DNA of 64,000 nucleotides from Trachythela sp. YZ-2020 (taxonomy: Eukaryota > Cnidaria > Anthozoa > Malacalcyonacea > Clavulariidae). Positions 45,560 to 56,985 of this stretch are shown piece by piece. Numbering within the stretch: the first letter of the stretch is position 1; the number at the start of each line of letters is the position of its first letter. The stretch covers positions 3,534,001 through 3,598,000 of the forward strand of contig JADLSH010000369.1 of the NCBI GenBank assembly GCA_016169945.1. The letters run 5' to 3'. The notes under the pieces were generated by a model. The model had not been told where the DNA came from, ran no database searches, and was given only the letters and a program-made list of their open reading frames with translations. A program made the translations under genes and the position numbers.

Positions 45560-45696
45560 CTAGTGTCATATCAGGGGTGATCTAAAGTCATATCAGGGGT
45601 GATCTAAAGTCACACCATAGCTCGTTGATCGTTATCCCTCGAGTATATAAGGAGCGCTACGGTGCGACTTTAGATCACCCCTCATGAAGACACTAG
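45560..45696. mobile_element. MITE with CTAGTGTC ends
   Basis: The inverted ends CTAGTGTCATATCAGGGGTG and CTAGTGTCTTCATGAGGGGT continue as GATCTAAAGTC. In the left arm the GTCATATCAGGGGTGATCTA block is tandemly doubled. Length is 137 bp. Confidence 0.7.
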
Positions 45697-45950
45697 ATCG
45701 GAGTGTTCAAACGTTGGGTCGTAAGTGCATTCATTTACTTAAAACCAGAGTAACGAGTAAAAACATGCCTGGTTCTAGATGTAGTACATGTTGTACAGCA
45801 ACAACTTACTGTACTTAGTGAATTACGGTAACACTTGTATGAAACATGCCTGAAGCACTTTATAGAATCCCGAATCTGTAGTGAATGCGGCCACATAATT
45901 CGTTTAAGGTTACATCACATAATTGCATTGCGTTATGCGTTATGATATAC

Positions 45951-46535
45951 TGGACATTGCGCAACGCGTTTTAGGTGTAGTTTTACCAAATTTTCAGTGA
46001 AAAAAGCCAGAAAAATGCTGATTTCGAAAAACTTCGTTTGATGGGTGTTTAGATAAGACCTTTCTAGTTTTGTCTGACTGAATATAAATATACTTATGTA
46101 CTATGTTTATACCCCAAATTTTGTCTAGATATCGCAATTTGAATCTTCATATTAAGTAAAGTAAAGAAACGTGTGCAAAAACTTTCTCTTCTTTAATTTA
46201 ATGGTTCATTTTGTATAGTGATCTTAATTGATCTTGTCATGATAGTTAACGAAGCAGTAAAACAACACGGCATATCAAAAAGAGAAAATTTCCGCACACG
46301 TTATTTCTTACTTTACTAATGAAGATTAAAATTGTGATATCCAGACAAACTTTGGAGTAAACTGTACACTTATTTATTTGTTTTTATGGAATACCTAAGT
46401 TTTTGTTTAGTCAGACAAAACTTGAAAAGTTTTACCTAAACACTCATCAAACGAAGTTGTTCCAAATCAGCATTTTCTGGCTTTTTTCACTGAAAATTTG
46501 GTAAAACTACACCTAAATTCGTTGCGCAATGTCCA
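45951..46535. mobile_element. Palindromic MITE, arms about 270 bp
   Basis: From TGGACATTGCGCAACG on the left to its inverse ending at 46,535, most of the 585 bp folds back on itself. Examples are GGTGTAGTTTTACCAAATTT and its inverse, and AAACTTCGTTTGATGGGTGT and its inverse. Confidence 0.85.
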
Positions 46536-46699
46536 ATCTATACCGTAACGCACGTCTATCTGTATCCTTAAATGTAACCCGCATAACTAAATTCCAATCA
46601 CCCAAACGCGCTCTGTAATTTTTATGAGTTACAAAATTAAGGTCCACGTTCACTTTTCGGCACGGCAATGATAAAAATGGTTATATGATAAAAACTTAT

Positions 46700-47847
46700 T
46701 TAGGTGGTCCAATCACGGGTAAATTTGGAATTGGAACGGGTAAATTTGGAATCGATCTCTTGCCTTTCTAATATTCTTGCGTGTGTTTCAGCGGACCCAA
46801 TTTCAAAGAAGCCAAACTTAATGCGAGATTTAGTCAGTAACAATATGCACAACAGTAAAATTACTGTGATTAGTACGATCATAACTGGCTGCCATACAGT
46901 TGGAACGTGTGCAAGAAAGGCCTTCAAACTTCTTCCACAAGAATTAGCTATATATTCCAAAGGTTTGAATAACAAACGGGTATAGCTGTAGTTGAAAGTG
47001 CCGGTAAAGAAAAATAAAGTCACTTGGTTTTAACTCTGATACGTAACGTTAGTTGGTTCGTTTCTGGTCTTCGAAAGCAATGTGAAAGATACATGACCTC
47101 ATCTATAGCAGTCCCTCCTGCAAATCTTAGGGATGGATGGTTAACAATAACTTGTTATGCTTGCAATCTATCATAATAACATTTATGGCTACATGTATTA
47201 TTTAGAACGTATACTGTAGGAATAAACCTTCACCTTTAATTGCAAAATTGCTTGATATCGATTGTCAAAATTGCAGTGATTGTCATATTCTTTGGGGCAC
47301 AATGGTTGGGAATTTTTTTTATAAGTTCAGCTTCAAATTCTTTCCGATACAATCTGAACCATTCCCAAGGTATACTAATCATAAATAATAATCCGAAAAG
47401 ATACCAACTCATAGTTGTCGATACCAAGGCATAGTTGTACGAGTTTCAAGTATTAGTAAAATGGAAATCAGGGTACTGCCGATTATGAGAATTACAGCAA
47501 AAATCTCCTTGTTGTACTCAACCATTGACAAAATACGGCTAAAATTGGTCTGTTCCAGCCTTTCATCCTCGTGTATACGTTTAAAAATGTCAATAATAAG
47601 GTCGAATACATCAGAAATCCTTTCTCCCTTCATGTCATTTTCTTTGAATTCTTCTAGCATCACAGCTCTGTTGTTCATTAAGAGCTACTACAATATGACG
47701 ACGATCCTTAAAGGGTGGTGTCATAGCATAATTAACATCTGACTCTTCTTCTTGTTTGTGCTCATCTTTTTTATAATTCTGTGTAAAAAGCATGAAAATC
47801 TCAATACACTTCACGTATCGTACACAGAAAGGGCCTTTGGCTATCAC
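46700..47847 (-). pseudogene. CLCC1-like: CLCC1-like (chloride channel CLIC-like) gene remnant
   Basis: On the minus strand, 47,409-47,678 gives SDVFDLIIDIFKRIHEDERL and a membrane segment (IFAVILIIGSTLISILLILE) ending TMPWYRQL. Then 47,236-47,427 gives WYLFGLLFMISIPWEWFRLY and RKEFEAELIKKIPNHC. After a fine acceptor (CAACTACAG at about 46,985), LLFKPLEYIANSCGRSLKAF and a further membrane segment follow. The order matches CLCC1, an ER channel-like protein with transmembrane helices around the WYxQL and EPLxxI motifs. A frameshift separates WYRQL from WYLF, and a second seems needed before the last intron, so this is probably a pseudogene or has sequence errors. Confidence 0.6.
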
Positions 47848-47873
47848 TGAATTAAGACAATTAAATAGAGTAT

Positions 47874-47925
47874 ACTAGAAGTTACTATCGCTAGTGAAAT
47901 GCTGCCTATAGCTATTTCCAGTACA
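47874..47925 (-). repeat. Third Helitron-like terminus
   Basis: CTAGAAGTTACTATCGCTAG followed by TGAAATGCTGCCT resembles the left ends at 9,501 and 25,397. No matching second end was located nearby. Confidence 0.45.
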
Positions 47926-48655
47926 CAATATGTCATTCAATAATGATGAATCCCATGCATTCACATTTGTTATATGACTATATACTATTGAAGTCAAAGA
48001 CATGGCTACATCTTGTTTACCAGCATTTTGTCGAAATTTCGTATCGCCCTGGTTAAAGTCAGCAGAGACTGTTTCACTTGGGTCAACCACATCATATACT
48101 GTGGGTCCAGGATTTTCTCAACATCATTTTCCATTCTCAACAACAGTGGCATGGAACATACACAATGTAGCATGACATTTGAGTAAATGACACTATAGCT
48201 TGACTAAGACGTTGCAATATGTTCTGCCAATTTTTGTGTTTGCAAATAAAGTATACACAAGTGAAATACTTGCACCAATATTATTAATACAATGATGTTT
48301 ATAACCAGCTGAAATAACATCAACATTATATAACTAAAGTTACCTTCCAGTTGGGTTGAATACTTTTTTATTCCCACATTATTATGTGCTCCTATTCGGG
48401 CACGATATTGCTGAATTGTTACCCCCATTTATACAGTACTCTACAGTCACCACTAGGTTGTCTTAACTGTGTTTCAATATTTTTCACAAGCACAGCGCTT
48501 CGTTCAGTATTTTGTACCGTTGTAACTTTCTGTTTGTTCACAGCCAACAGACACAACAATTATGCCTTCGTCTGATTCACAGCCAGCAGACAATTCTTTG
48601 TTTGTATTGATTTTAACGAGCACAACGGCTTCGTTTGAATATAGTTTGAATATAG

Positions 48656-48853
48656 TCACAGTATAAAGACGACCAGTAGGGCCACTCGGCGATGCAACAT
48701 GTAACCGGCTTTTTATGCAAAAATATGCAGTTTACTGGCCAGTAAAGTTAGTCCAGCTTGCTTGTTGGCCAGAAAAAGCAATTGACTGGCTGCCAATGCG
48801 TAATGAGCCGCCACACAAAATGAGTGGCCCTACTGGTCGTCTCTATACTGTGA
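48656..48853. mobile_element. Tc1/mariner-like MITE, 198 bp
   Basis: TIRs TCACAGTATAAAGACGACCA and, inverted, TCACAGTATAGAGACGACCA, continuing GTAGGGCCACTC. The ends lie in TA-rich surroundings. Confidence 0.75.
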
Positions 48854-50469
48854 TATTGTTGCTGGGGTGGCGAGCGAGCCTGAAGCGAGCGAGCGGACGC
48901 AGCAGATCGATCTAATTTGTGTATAATATAGGGGATTTTTATCTCAAAACTGCGCGTGGAATTGTGGTCATGCGCAGTTGGTGCTCCGCAGTACACCAAT
49001 TTTGCCCAGTAATATGACACTGCCAGTCTGGCATGTTTCGTACAAATTCTGTAGCGTGATTTCAACTTGCACGAAATAGAAAGGCTAAAAATTCAAATAT
49101 AAGTAGAGAAGAATCCTATTATTTTTTAGTATGGGAAGTAATTTACGTTATTATCAGTGTCATTAAGCGAAAGAAATAATGCATGGTCGTATTCGCAAGG
49201 ACAAATAAGCATGCATATTTAATATTGTCAGAACAGACAGGGTCTCAGTTCTGCACGCACTAAGACAAATATTCGAATGGCAATGAGTTGAAATGAGTTG
49301 TGCTTTACATGTAGGAGACTCACATATCCAGCAAAGTAAGAGCAGAATGATGGAACAACGCTTTCGTTTTATAGCTTTCCAAATGCAAAACTATTTTGCG
49401 CACATGTATATATTTTTAACGCTTTTATACACTACAAAAATATGCAAATTTCCTTGCGTGGCAGTGTCAAATTACTCATCGCAGTAAACCGTGGGTTTCC
49501 GATGTGGGAATTCCATGTGGAAGAACAATACATGGAAAATATTGATATTTTGAAATAGATGTTACAAAATTTGATGTCTTTCATGTTTCGTGATATATTT
49601 AGCTTGTCTCATCCTGCACACTATGCTAGGGTATGCATGCATCTATTGACAGCGCGCAAGCCACTGGGTCAATGCCAATAATGCCAATAAATATAATTTG
49701 TGTTACATATTTGTTTGCATGTTTGTTTCAAGAAGCTAAAGAATAATAACAGTCCCCGCCGCCGTGATGGGTTCGGATAATTAATATTTCTTCCGTAAAC
49801 AATCTGAAGTATGTAACTTTAAACTTCAGAGTAAACATACGTGTCACAAAACGTCATCATTCCATTGTTTGGCAAAATCTGTCATAATCGAGATTGGATT
49901 GAACCACGCTATACATAGTTCGGGAGGAGACTGGCACGAGTTATCTCAAGATTAGTTCGGCACGGCACATGAGAAGTGCAACGTTTGAACTAGGCCTTAC
50001 TCAAGGCATAAAGACAATGCAAGATCATTGCAAGATATCATAGCAAGATCATACAGTAGCAAGATCATGCAGGGTATTAGCCAGAAGAAAAAATATTCGG
50101 CACGTTATGAAATTCAGTTAACTCAGGTTTGAATGTCGCGTCTCTTAAATGACATTCTACGTGCGTTCGGATAGCGTTTTTTAAGCAGAATTTTAAACCG
50201 TCCAAATATATAAAATCTAGCCATAGTGATACTGTATGTGTGATATACAGCTCTCAGTCAAAGTCATTTTGAAAAGTAAAACTCATCATAAAATACAAAT
50301 TTGCCTAAGAATACACTGATCTGGTTCCCAATTCTTCTTGAGCGGAGTTTTGAAGTTGAGTACCCTGCTAGCAGTGGTTTCTGAGCGACTGAGCTGAGCT
50401 GAGCTGCTGAGGAGAAACCACTGCAAGAAAACGAATGCTTTTCTATCGAGCATGCGCGATGATCGCGTG
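48854..50469. other. Intergenic stretch without recognised features
   Basis: ORFs here are short and lack motifs. No TIR pair or tandem array was found. Some short repeats (AAGATCAT, about 50,020-50,070) are visible. Confidence 0.5.
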
Positions 50470-50898
50470 CATAGGCGTACGGCACGTGGGGGCAGGGGGG
50501 GCACCTGCCCCCCCAAAAATTTGTAGATTGAAGTAATTCGGGCAAATGGTTAACGAAAATTCGGGCAAAATAGATTGATTTAGTTTGTATTTACACCAAA
50601 AAAAAGATTTTTATAATTGAAAGTACTTTTTATTTATATCGTTTACGTGTTGTTGAGAAATTGTGTGATTTTTAACATAAAAATTGTAATGGTAAGAGTT
50701 TCCGAAAATTTTTTTTTAACAACACGCCATCCCCGTTGACACAAAAAAACAGATACTTTATGTGTTAAATACAAATAAAATTGGTTATTATTGTAATGAA
50801 GATGTTGTTATCGAAATTCGGGCAATTGGACAAAGTTATATCAATTCGGGCAAAATTTTGGCTGCCCCCCCAAAGAAAGTTGCGCCCATACGCCTATG
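50470..50898. mobile_element. hAT MITE with 8-bp target duplication
   Basis: The ends CATAGGCGTACGG and TACGCCTATG are inverted, and ATCGCGTG is duplicated at 50,462-50,469 and 50,899-50,906. The inner borders carry runs of C/G (CACCTGCCCCCCCAAAA) and ATTCGGGCAAA repeats. Length 429 bp. Confidence 0.9.
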
Positions 50899-51189
50899 AT
50901 CGCGTGTGCTACGCAGTGAACTCTAATTAAACTGGTACGCTAACTCCTATTATCAAGGCCTATGATTCGTTGAAGCCAATGCGCGGGAATTTGAACTTTC
51001 AAAAGGACTGAGGGAGTTTCGAGGAGTGAGGAAAATTCTGTCAAAAGTTTGTTATTGAGCGAAAATTTGTAAGAAAAATTATTTTTACATCAGAAGACTT
51101 CGATGTTTGCGATTCAAATATGGTTTTCTGATTAGTTTTGACTGTTTTACATCTATCTGCAGCAAAAATGAGGGGGATCGTTATCATAT

Positions 51190-52390
51190 ATGGAAAAATA
51201 TGACAAATGTTTGAACGTGCTGAAGCAAACTTTACTCAGGAAGAACACCTTTCTCACATTAGACTCTAACTATATACCTGTAAAGAAACTCAAAGGTCGA
51301 AGAAAGCAAGTGTACGACCAAACGTCGAAGGCAAACAAACTTCTCAGATACATTAAAAGAAACACTCTCTTTATAACAGGTACTGCTGCAAGACGAACAT
51401 TGTATCTGGCTTTAGTCCGTTCTCATTTAGCCTACGCCTCTCATATTTGTTGGCAACGCAATAAGTAGAACTTATAAACAAGGTGGAAAGGACCCAAAGA
51501 AGTGTTACAAAATATATTTTGAATCTGCCATTCATCACAAGTAAACTTGTTTTGACTTGCGTTGACCTGCGACGCGACCGATCAAACGATACGCAAGAAA
51601 TTTAGGGCGATTTAGCCCGTGCGCTTTTCTTTCATGTTCTCACTCTTATTGGAAACATTTTCGTCGACTTTTTCCAGTTTTTCGGTGTTCTTAGAAGCCA
51701 ATTGGAACGAACGGTACTCGCGGACTTCGGCGTTTCCCAAGATTTTTAACAATCACAGAGATAAATAGATGACTTGCGTTCTCGTTTGATCGGGCCTTAA
51801 GAGAAGGTTACAACTTTTACATCTGCTCCCAATATGTTACTGACATGAATACTTAGACCTCATTCTCTTTTTCAAAATTACTCATGGCTTGGTAACACTA
51901 AATACCCACACTAATTATTGCACCATGTTACATGGTTCAGGTCTGTTTCATTAGCACTGAGTGTGTAAGGGGTAGTCCTTTCTTGCACTACATTAAAGTA
52001 CACATGAAGGTAACGGAAATTTCTATTGTCTTAAATGAAAGAATTCATAAAACTGTACTCTATGGAATAATATCTTTTGCAGATCATATTTCCATGCTTC
52101 ATTGTTGCGATATTTCAGCTATTTTATATGGATTTGAACTATGCGACATCACAATGTATAATGAGCTAGAGGAGAAGACTCTGTATCTTAGCTATTTTTA
52201 AAGGAAATCAACGAAACTTTATAAATCCAATTATAACTTTTGCTCTATATACATTTGTGACGTCACATTGTTGCATAATTACATAAGAACATAATTATTG
52301 CACCATGTTACGAATGAATCCACATGAAGAGATTGATTGCATATTTGCATGTGTTTGGATTATTAGTGGTTGAAAACTCTTACCAAAGTC
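51190..52390 (+). pseudogene. LINE reverse transcriptase remnant with two insertions
   Basis: The reading SKANKLLRYIKRNTLFITGT, LVRSHLAYASHICWQRN and, later, FKITHGLVTLN is typical of the post-RT region of LINE ORF2. It is broken by stops, by a small MITE-like insert (about 51,545-51,800, ends with TGACTTGCGTT) and by the copied peroxidase fragment (51,932-52,291). Confidence 0.65.
51932..52291 (-). pseudogene. Copied peroxidase-gene fragment (intron plus exon start)
   Basis: On the minus strand this piece matches 16,600-16,938, that is the end of a peroxidase intron, the acceptor region and the first 15 or so codons of the exon, with roughly one difference in ten bases. It is flanked by an exact 20-bp direct repeat TAATTATTGCACCATGTTAC (51,912-51,931 and 52,292-52,311). 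There is no poly-A tail. It lies in the LINE remnant, whose frame continues on both sides. Confidence 0.8.
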
Positions 52391-52423
52391 TTGCAACAAA
52401 TCGATAATAACATAACATTGATA

Positions 52424-53038
52424 CAGCCGATTCAGGTTGACCGTTTGTTGTAGGCGTTACAATTTGACGTTTCTAGGCGGTTGATAGGCGTTTCTAGGCG
52501 GGCAACGCCAAGTTCTATTATTTAAAACAAACAAGTTGAGATTTGAAAATTACAACGTATTCTGTGAAAACCTTTACAAAAGATGCCAAAAGTTACACGA
52601 AAATGTAGATAAACCCACGTCGATTATATATTACTAGCCCGTCGACAAAAATAAAAAATTATATAAGTTATACGCAATATGGGCAGATAGAATGGTAAAT
52701 TCCACGCGCCGAGGCTATGTAAACAAATATATAAACAAACGGTGGCTACACACGATAAAAGTAAATTTCAAAACGAAATACTAGACGAACGATATCAAAA
52801 GTTACATCAAAATGTAGATAAACCCAAAACAAATATTAATCCATCGACCAAAATAAAAATTTCTAAAACTTTTTACCAGTGTGAGCAATTAAAATAGTTT
52901 CCACGGGGAGGTTTGGAAACCGTTTACTTAGCGTTGCCCGCCTAAAAACGCCTATCAAGCCGCCTAGAAACGTCAAATTGTAACACCTACAACAAACGCG
53001 GTAAACATTTCCGCTAAACGGTCAACCTGAATCGGCTG
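52424..53038. mobile_element. Tc1/mariner-like MITE, 615 bp, TA duplication
   Basis: Inverted ends of more than 90 bp (CAGCCGATTCAGGTTGACCG, then GTTACAATTTGACGTTTCTA) are flanked by TA at 52,422-52,423 and 53,039-53,040. The interior has no gene. Confidence 0.9.
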
Positions 53039-53040
53039 TA

Positions 53041-54150
53041 TAATGTTATTGTTGCCAAACAGCCAAAACTTGCCATCCCTTAAACTAACACCGAGTACTT
53101 CCGAGTATAGTTCCGAGTTATTTCCGATTATTAGCGAGGACCGGGCGAGGATATAAAAAGTGATGATGTAATATGGAATTCATCCATTGCGCATGCTTGA
53201 TCACGTGGTTGTTTCACATGATTAAGCTTGACCAATCAGTGCTGGTTATGCTAATTTTACAGAAGAAGGTTATGCTCGAAGGTTATATTGCTGAAAATAA
53301 TACAGAGTAATTATATTTAATAGTTGTTGGTATATATAATACAGAATTCTATTATTTGAAAACCAATACCAGCTATCTATTATTTGATCATGTTATAAAC
53401 TGCCTGTGGGGATTTTATTATGAGTTTTAGATAGAAAAGTATTTTGCAGCATGTAGGAAATTCTGGTCAGATGCGGGACGATCCTAGTGTGTGGGGCATT
53501 TCCAGTTACTGATGCATTATATGTTTAGTTATTGGTTCATTGTACTGTTTCTCATTAACCAATTAAATAGCATGTGCCCTACTTGTTTTTTTACTTACTC
53601 TTGCACCAGCTACCTTATAGTATAATACTAAAGTAGGGTGCATCTGGACAAATTGCAAGCTAATGGGTTAACCAGTCAACCTGTAATTAGTCACACACTT
53701 TGTTATTTTGCTCTGCTGTAAGCAAAGGCCATTGCATTCATGAAGGGGAAATTAATTGGTAAAGCTAAATAGGTTAACCAGGCAATTTGTCCATGCCCTT
53801 GTATTAATGCATGAATGCGTCCATAAGCCTCAACTTTTTTTGTCACTTGAAAAGACTATATCCGGTGTACTATTGCAACCAATATTGTCCTGTCAATGTC
53901 GCTTGCAACAGAGCAACATTGATTGTATCGACTTATGTGTGGTAAGACAATTCTTAGTTTCAACATGAAAGACTACATATCTGGTCAATTATTAACTCAT
54001 TGAAAATGATCATTCCTGCATGGAAGGATGATTTCCAGAAAATTCTATGTTAGAAACTTCTGTTATATTTTTAATTTATTGCGGAATTCGAAAGCGTATT
54101 GGCATTAAATACAAGCATAGAGGAAACTTTTAAGCAAAATTTTTATCCAG
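53041..54150. other. Stretch with an imperfect MITE
   Basis: At 53,636-53,806 GTGCATCTGGACAAATTGCA and GGTTAACC reappear inverted (GGTTAACCAGGCAATTTGTC), which suggests a small MITE. A possible donor at about 53,940 (ATGTGTG/GTAAGA) could end a further upstream exon of the next gene, but this is not supported by a motif. Confidence 0.4.
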
Positions 54151-54813
54151 GTTTCCGATCTTGAGCGTGGCAACTAAAGTTCGAGGGGAAAAGCATGTTG
54201 TTGACAAGCTAATGCAGTTGCTGGAGAAGGATCCCCTGGATGATATGGAAATTGACAACACTGAAGGTAAATGGTCTACTCTTTGTATATTGTTGATTTA
54301 ATGAAGACTTTCCATAAGGTCTGGTTAACTTTTTTGTCTTTAACCCATTAGCTTGCAATTCACGCTACTTTTATACAAATCGATTTTACTTGTCACTTGT
54401 ACGATAATATTAGTTAATGAGTTAATGCAGGCATTTCATTTTTCAAATGAGAGTATGATACAAGAGCAAAGAAAACCGCTTACCAACTTGTCAACATCAT
54501 TGAGGTAAGATTTTCTGAATAAATATTTTCACTAAACAAGGTGGAAACTATATATAGTCATGCATACAATGATGCACGTGCATACAGACTGTTGATGTTG
54601 GTAAACAGGTAACTATAGACATATACTCTCATTATAACAAATATTTAGTTCCTTTTTGTCTTTTTTTTAACAGTATGATGACAATGTTTTTGATGTTATG
54701 GAAGAATTGGCACCAGAGCCCTCCATAATTGTTCGGGGTACTTTGGAAAACCCAAGTGAGGTCATGGTTGTTGCTGAAAAGCAAGTGGTCTGCAAGATCA
54801 GAGGAAGAAAGCC
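54151..54813 (+). CDS. Unrecognised gene, three phase-consistent exons
   Basis: Exons at 54,151-54,266 (FPILSVATKVRGEKHVVDKL, MQLLEKDPLDDMEIDN), about 54,452-54,504 (YDTRAKKTAYQLVNIIE) and 54,674-about 54,813 (YDDNVFDVMEELAPEPSIIV, RGTLENPSEVMVVAEKQVV, CKIRGRKP) have acceptors TATCCAG, AAATGAG and TTTAACAG and donors GAAG/GTAAAT, GAG/GTAAGA and possibly CCG/GTGCAT. The phases agree. I do not recognise the protein; the acidic, repeated YD motif is notable. It may be a host gene or part of a transposon. Confidence 0.4.
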
Positions 54814-55079
54814 GGTGCATATGCATGTTTTATGGCTGTTTGCTATGTATTTATGTTCAACTATCCTGCATCGGTTAAAAACTTTTGTTTATATTTGCAA
54901 AAATGCATATTGCTGATAAAAGATGGCAAAAAACTGCCTACATACTGGTTTCATACTTTCATTTGTAAATGACATTGACTTGTTAGTATCAAAAGGATTG
55001 TAATTATATCGCTATGTTTTTATCGCAACTACTTTCTCCTTGTGCTTATTTTAGCGTTATTGATGTGTAACATTTACAC

Positions 55080-55290
55080 AATGGATGTGTATGAACAATC
55101 GGCAAGAAATTTTGTGTTGGTGTTCATGCATTTCATTTGTGTAAATTTACCGATATTTTGTGTAAAGTGAAATTTTACGCAAAATTTTGTCTTGCTGTGG
55201 ATGCATTTCTTTGTGTAAATTTACCGATATTTTTGAATAACATTTACACAATAAATGTGTTGCCATGGACATAATTTTTTGCAGTGTAGT
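55080..55290. repeat. Direct repeat of about 100 bp
   Basis: TGTGTAAATTTACCGATATT occurs twice (about 55,137 and 55,213) within similar surroundings, with AACATTTACACAAT blocks on both sides. Its nature is unknown. Confidence 0.5.
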
Positions 55291-55635
55291 GTGAACGTGC
55301 CTATTATATATTTATATTGTTGTATTGTTGTGATTATAGGCTTTACAGACTATGCTGTTTCTTTTTAATTACAAGTACATCTAACCAGATTGAACGATTT
55401 CGCATCTTTATGGATATTATATTACATTGCAAGCGTTACGATTGATATGATTAGAACTAATAAAAACTAATAACTATAATTAACGATTAACGATTAACAT
55501 TTCTATAGCGCAAATTTACATGTGAATATGATCAAATGCGCTTTACATCAAGTGTTACGCTTACTTATAATTACATACTTAGCCTAGACTATTTTTATCT
55601 TTACAACGATTGTGATATTACTTTCTTAACCGTGT

Positions 55636-55700
55636 TTATCCTAACCCACCCTGTCAAGCCCACCCTGTCCTAACCCACCCTATCCTAACCCACCCTGTTT
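55636..55700. repeat. Short tandem repeat CCTAACCCACCCTGT
   Basis: Four to five degenerate copies of a 14-15-bp unit. No gene is seen between 54,917 and 56,571 apart from such repeats and a G/C-rich stretch (55,845-55,925). Confidence 0.75.
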
Positions 55701-56571
55701 TAAATCTACACTCTCTGTAGTGCCATTTCCTGCATTTTGACGTAATCTAGTTAAACTGCATGATCATAATCCTTATTAAACCTATGAGGGCTAGTCCGGT
55801 CACAGTAATAATAATTTATTCATTACAATGCACTTTATTGTTAAGAAAAAGGGCAACCGGTTGCCCCCGCGTACCCCCGTACTATAAGGGCAGCGGGAGA
55901 AGCTGCCCCCGTGGCTCCGGCGCCCCTGTCAATATTCCTCAATACATTGATACTGAAAACAGCATAGCAACACTATACAGTATATGAGGTATTTTCCGAT
56001 TCACGCACCGATTGTTCTTTAGAACATTAGAGCATACAGTATGATCTGCAATTGTAATCAGTTCCCGCTAAGTTCGAAGTCTATCTGTCTATGTCATTCG
56101 TACATGCACGATTGAAATCATCATCAGTTCTGCGCATTCCTGAATTGTAGTTTATAGCCTTGGATTCTGGCTATTGATTTCTTCTTGTGTTCTAGTTTAT
56201 TATTTTACCATTAAATACAATCTTTCGCCGTTCTTTCATCGTGTTTTATGAAAGCAATAGTGGGGATGTCAGTTGGCACGTTTTCTTTGTTACGATGAGC
56301 AGACAGCGTGAAATGTATTTGCACAGTGACTCTTTCATATAATCTTTTCAGTAGTGTTTTCTGCCGCTGATATTTTCTGTAATTAAGGGGGAACATCTCT
56401 ATAGCTTGGGTTTACAACAAATATAGCCCAGTGGCTTTTAAAGGGTTCCATTCTAGTTGATTGACGACCGTTACGGACTTTGAGAGCGTTTATACGCGGC
56501 GATATAGATATATATATATATACTGATTATGAGCACAATGCAGTTAACAAAATGCCATCAGACATCACTGT

Positions 56572-56985
56572 TTAAAATGCCATCCGTCTGGAGTGGAGTC
56601 CGTTGTATTGTTTAGAGCCGCCATACCTCCTTCCAAATTCTTTGCCAGTGACAAACGTGAAATTCTTAATCTTTTCTCGCATACACTGCACCTTACTCCA
56701 GACAACAAACTCTTTAAGCATCTCTAGTAGATGTGGTTTATTCATCGCCTCGACCAGATCGAGAAAAATATCGAAAATTTTAGGTCCAAGAAGACCTTGT
56801 TGTTCGAGTTGAGAGAAAACTTCCAATGCTGTCCCAAGTTGCTCCATTTTGCCAGCTGGAATATGATCTTTTGAAACATATTTAAGCCTGGTTAAATCAT
56901 AAGACGTATATTCGTCGGCAAGTCTCACCATGAACGAACGGTATTCTTTGCGAGTATTCGACGAATTACATATTTTGTAGCTCAT
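56572..56985 (-). CDS. Death-effector-domain protein, 137 residues
   Basis: The single frame from the ATG at 56,985 encodes a death effector domain at about residues 14-96: EYRSFMVRLADEYTSYDLTR, LKYVSKDHIPAGKMEQLGTA, LEVFSQLEQQGLLGPKIFDI, LLEMLKEFV. The order and spacing match DEDs of FADD, caspase-8 and c-FLIP, adaptors of the extrinsic apoptosis pathway that assemble through DED-DED contacts. The helix-6 motif RxDL is replaced (NKPHLLEML), so one contact surface differs. A basic C-terminal tail of 40 residues lacks a second domain. It could be a one-domain adaptor or inhibitor, or the first exon of a longer gene. Confidence 0.75.
   Translation of the reverse strand: MSYKICNSSNTRKEYRSFMVRLADEYTSYDLTRLKYVSKDHIPAGKMEQLGTALEVFSQLEQQGLLGPKIFDIFLDLVEAMNKPHLLEMLKEFVVWSKVQCMREKIKNFTFVTGKEFGRRYGGSKQYNGLHSRRMAF

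Noticed and set aside
47875..48428. Upstream exons of the CLCC1-like gene
   Set aside because: The frames overlap a Helitron-like end and show no convincing similarity to the CLCC1 N-terminus.
53756..53968. 70-codon plus ORF with a donor-like end as a first exon
   Set aside because: It starts within an imperfect MITE and has no motif; kept only as a remark.
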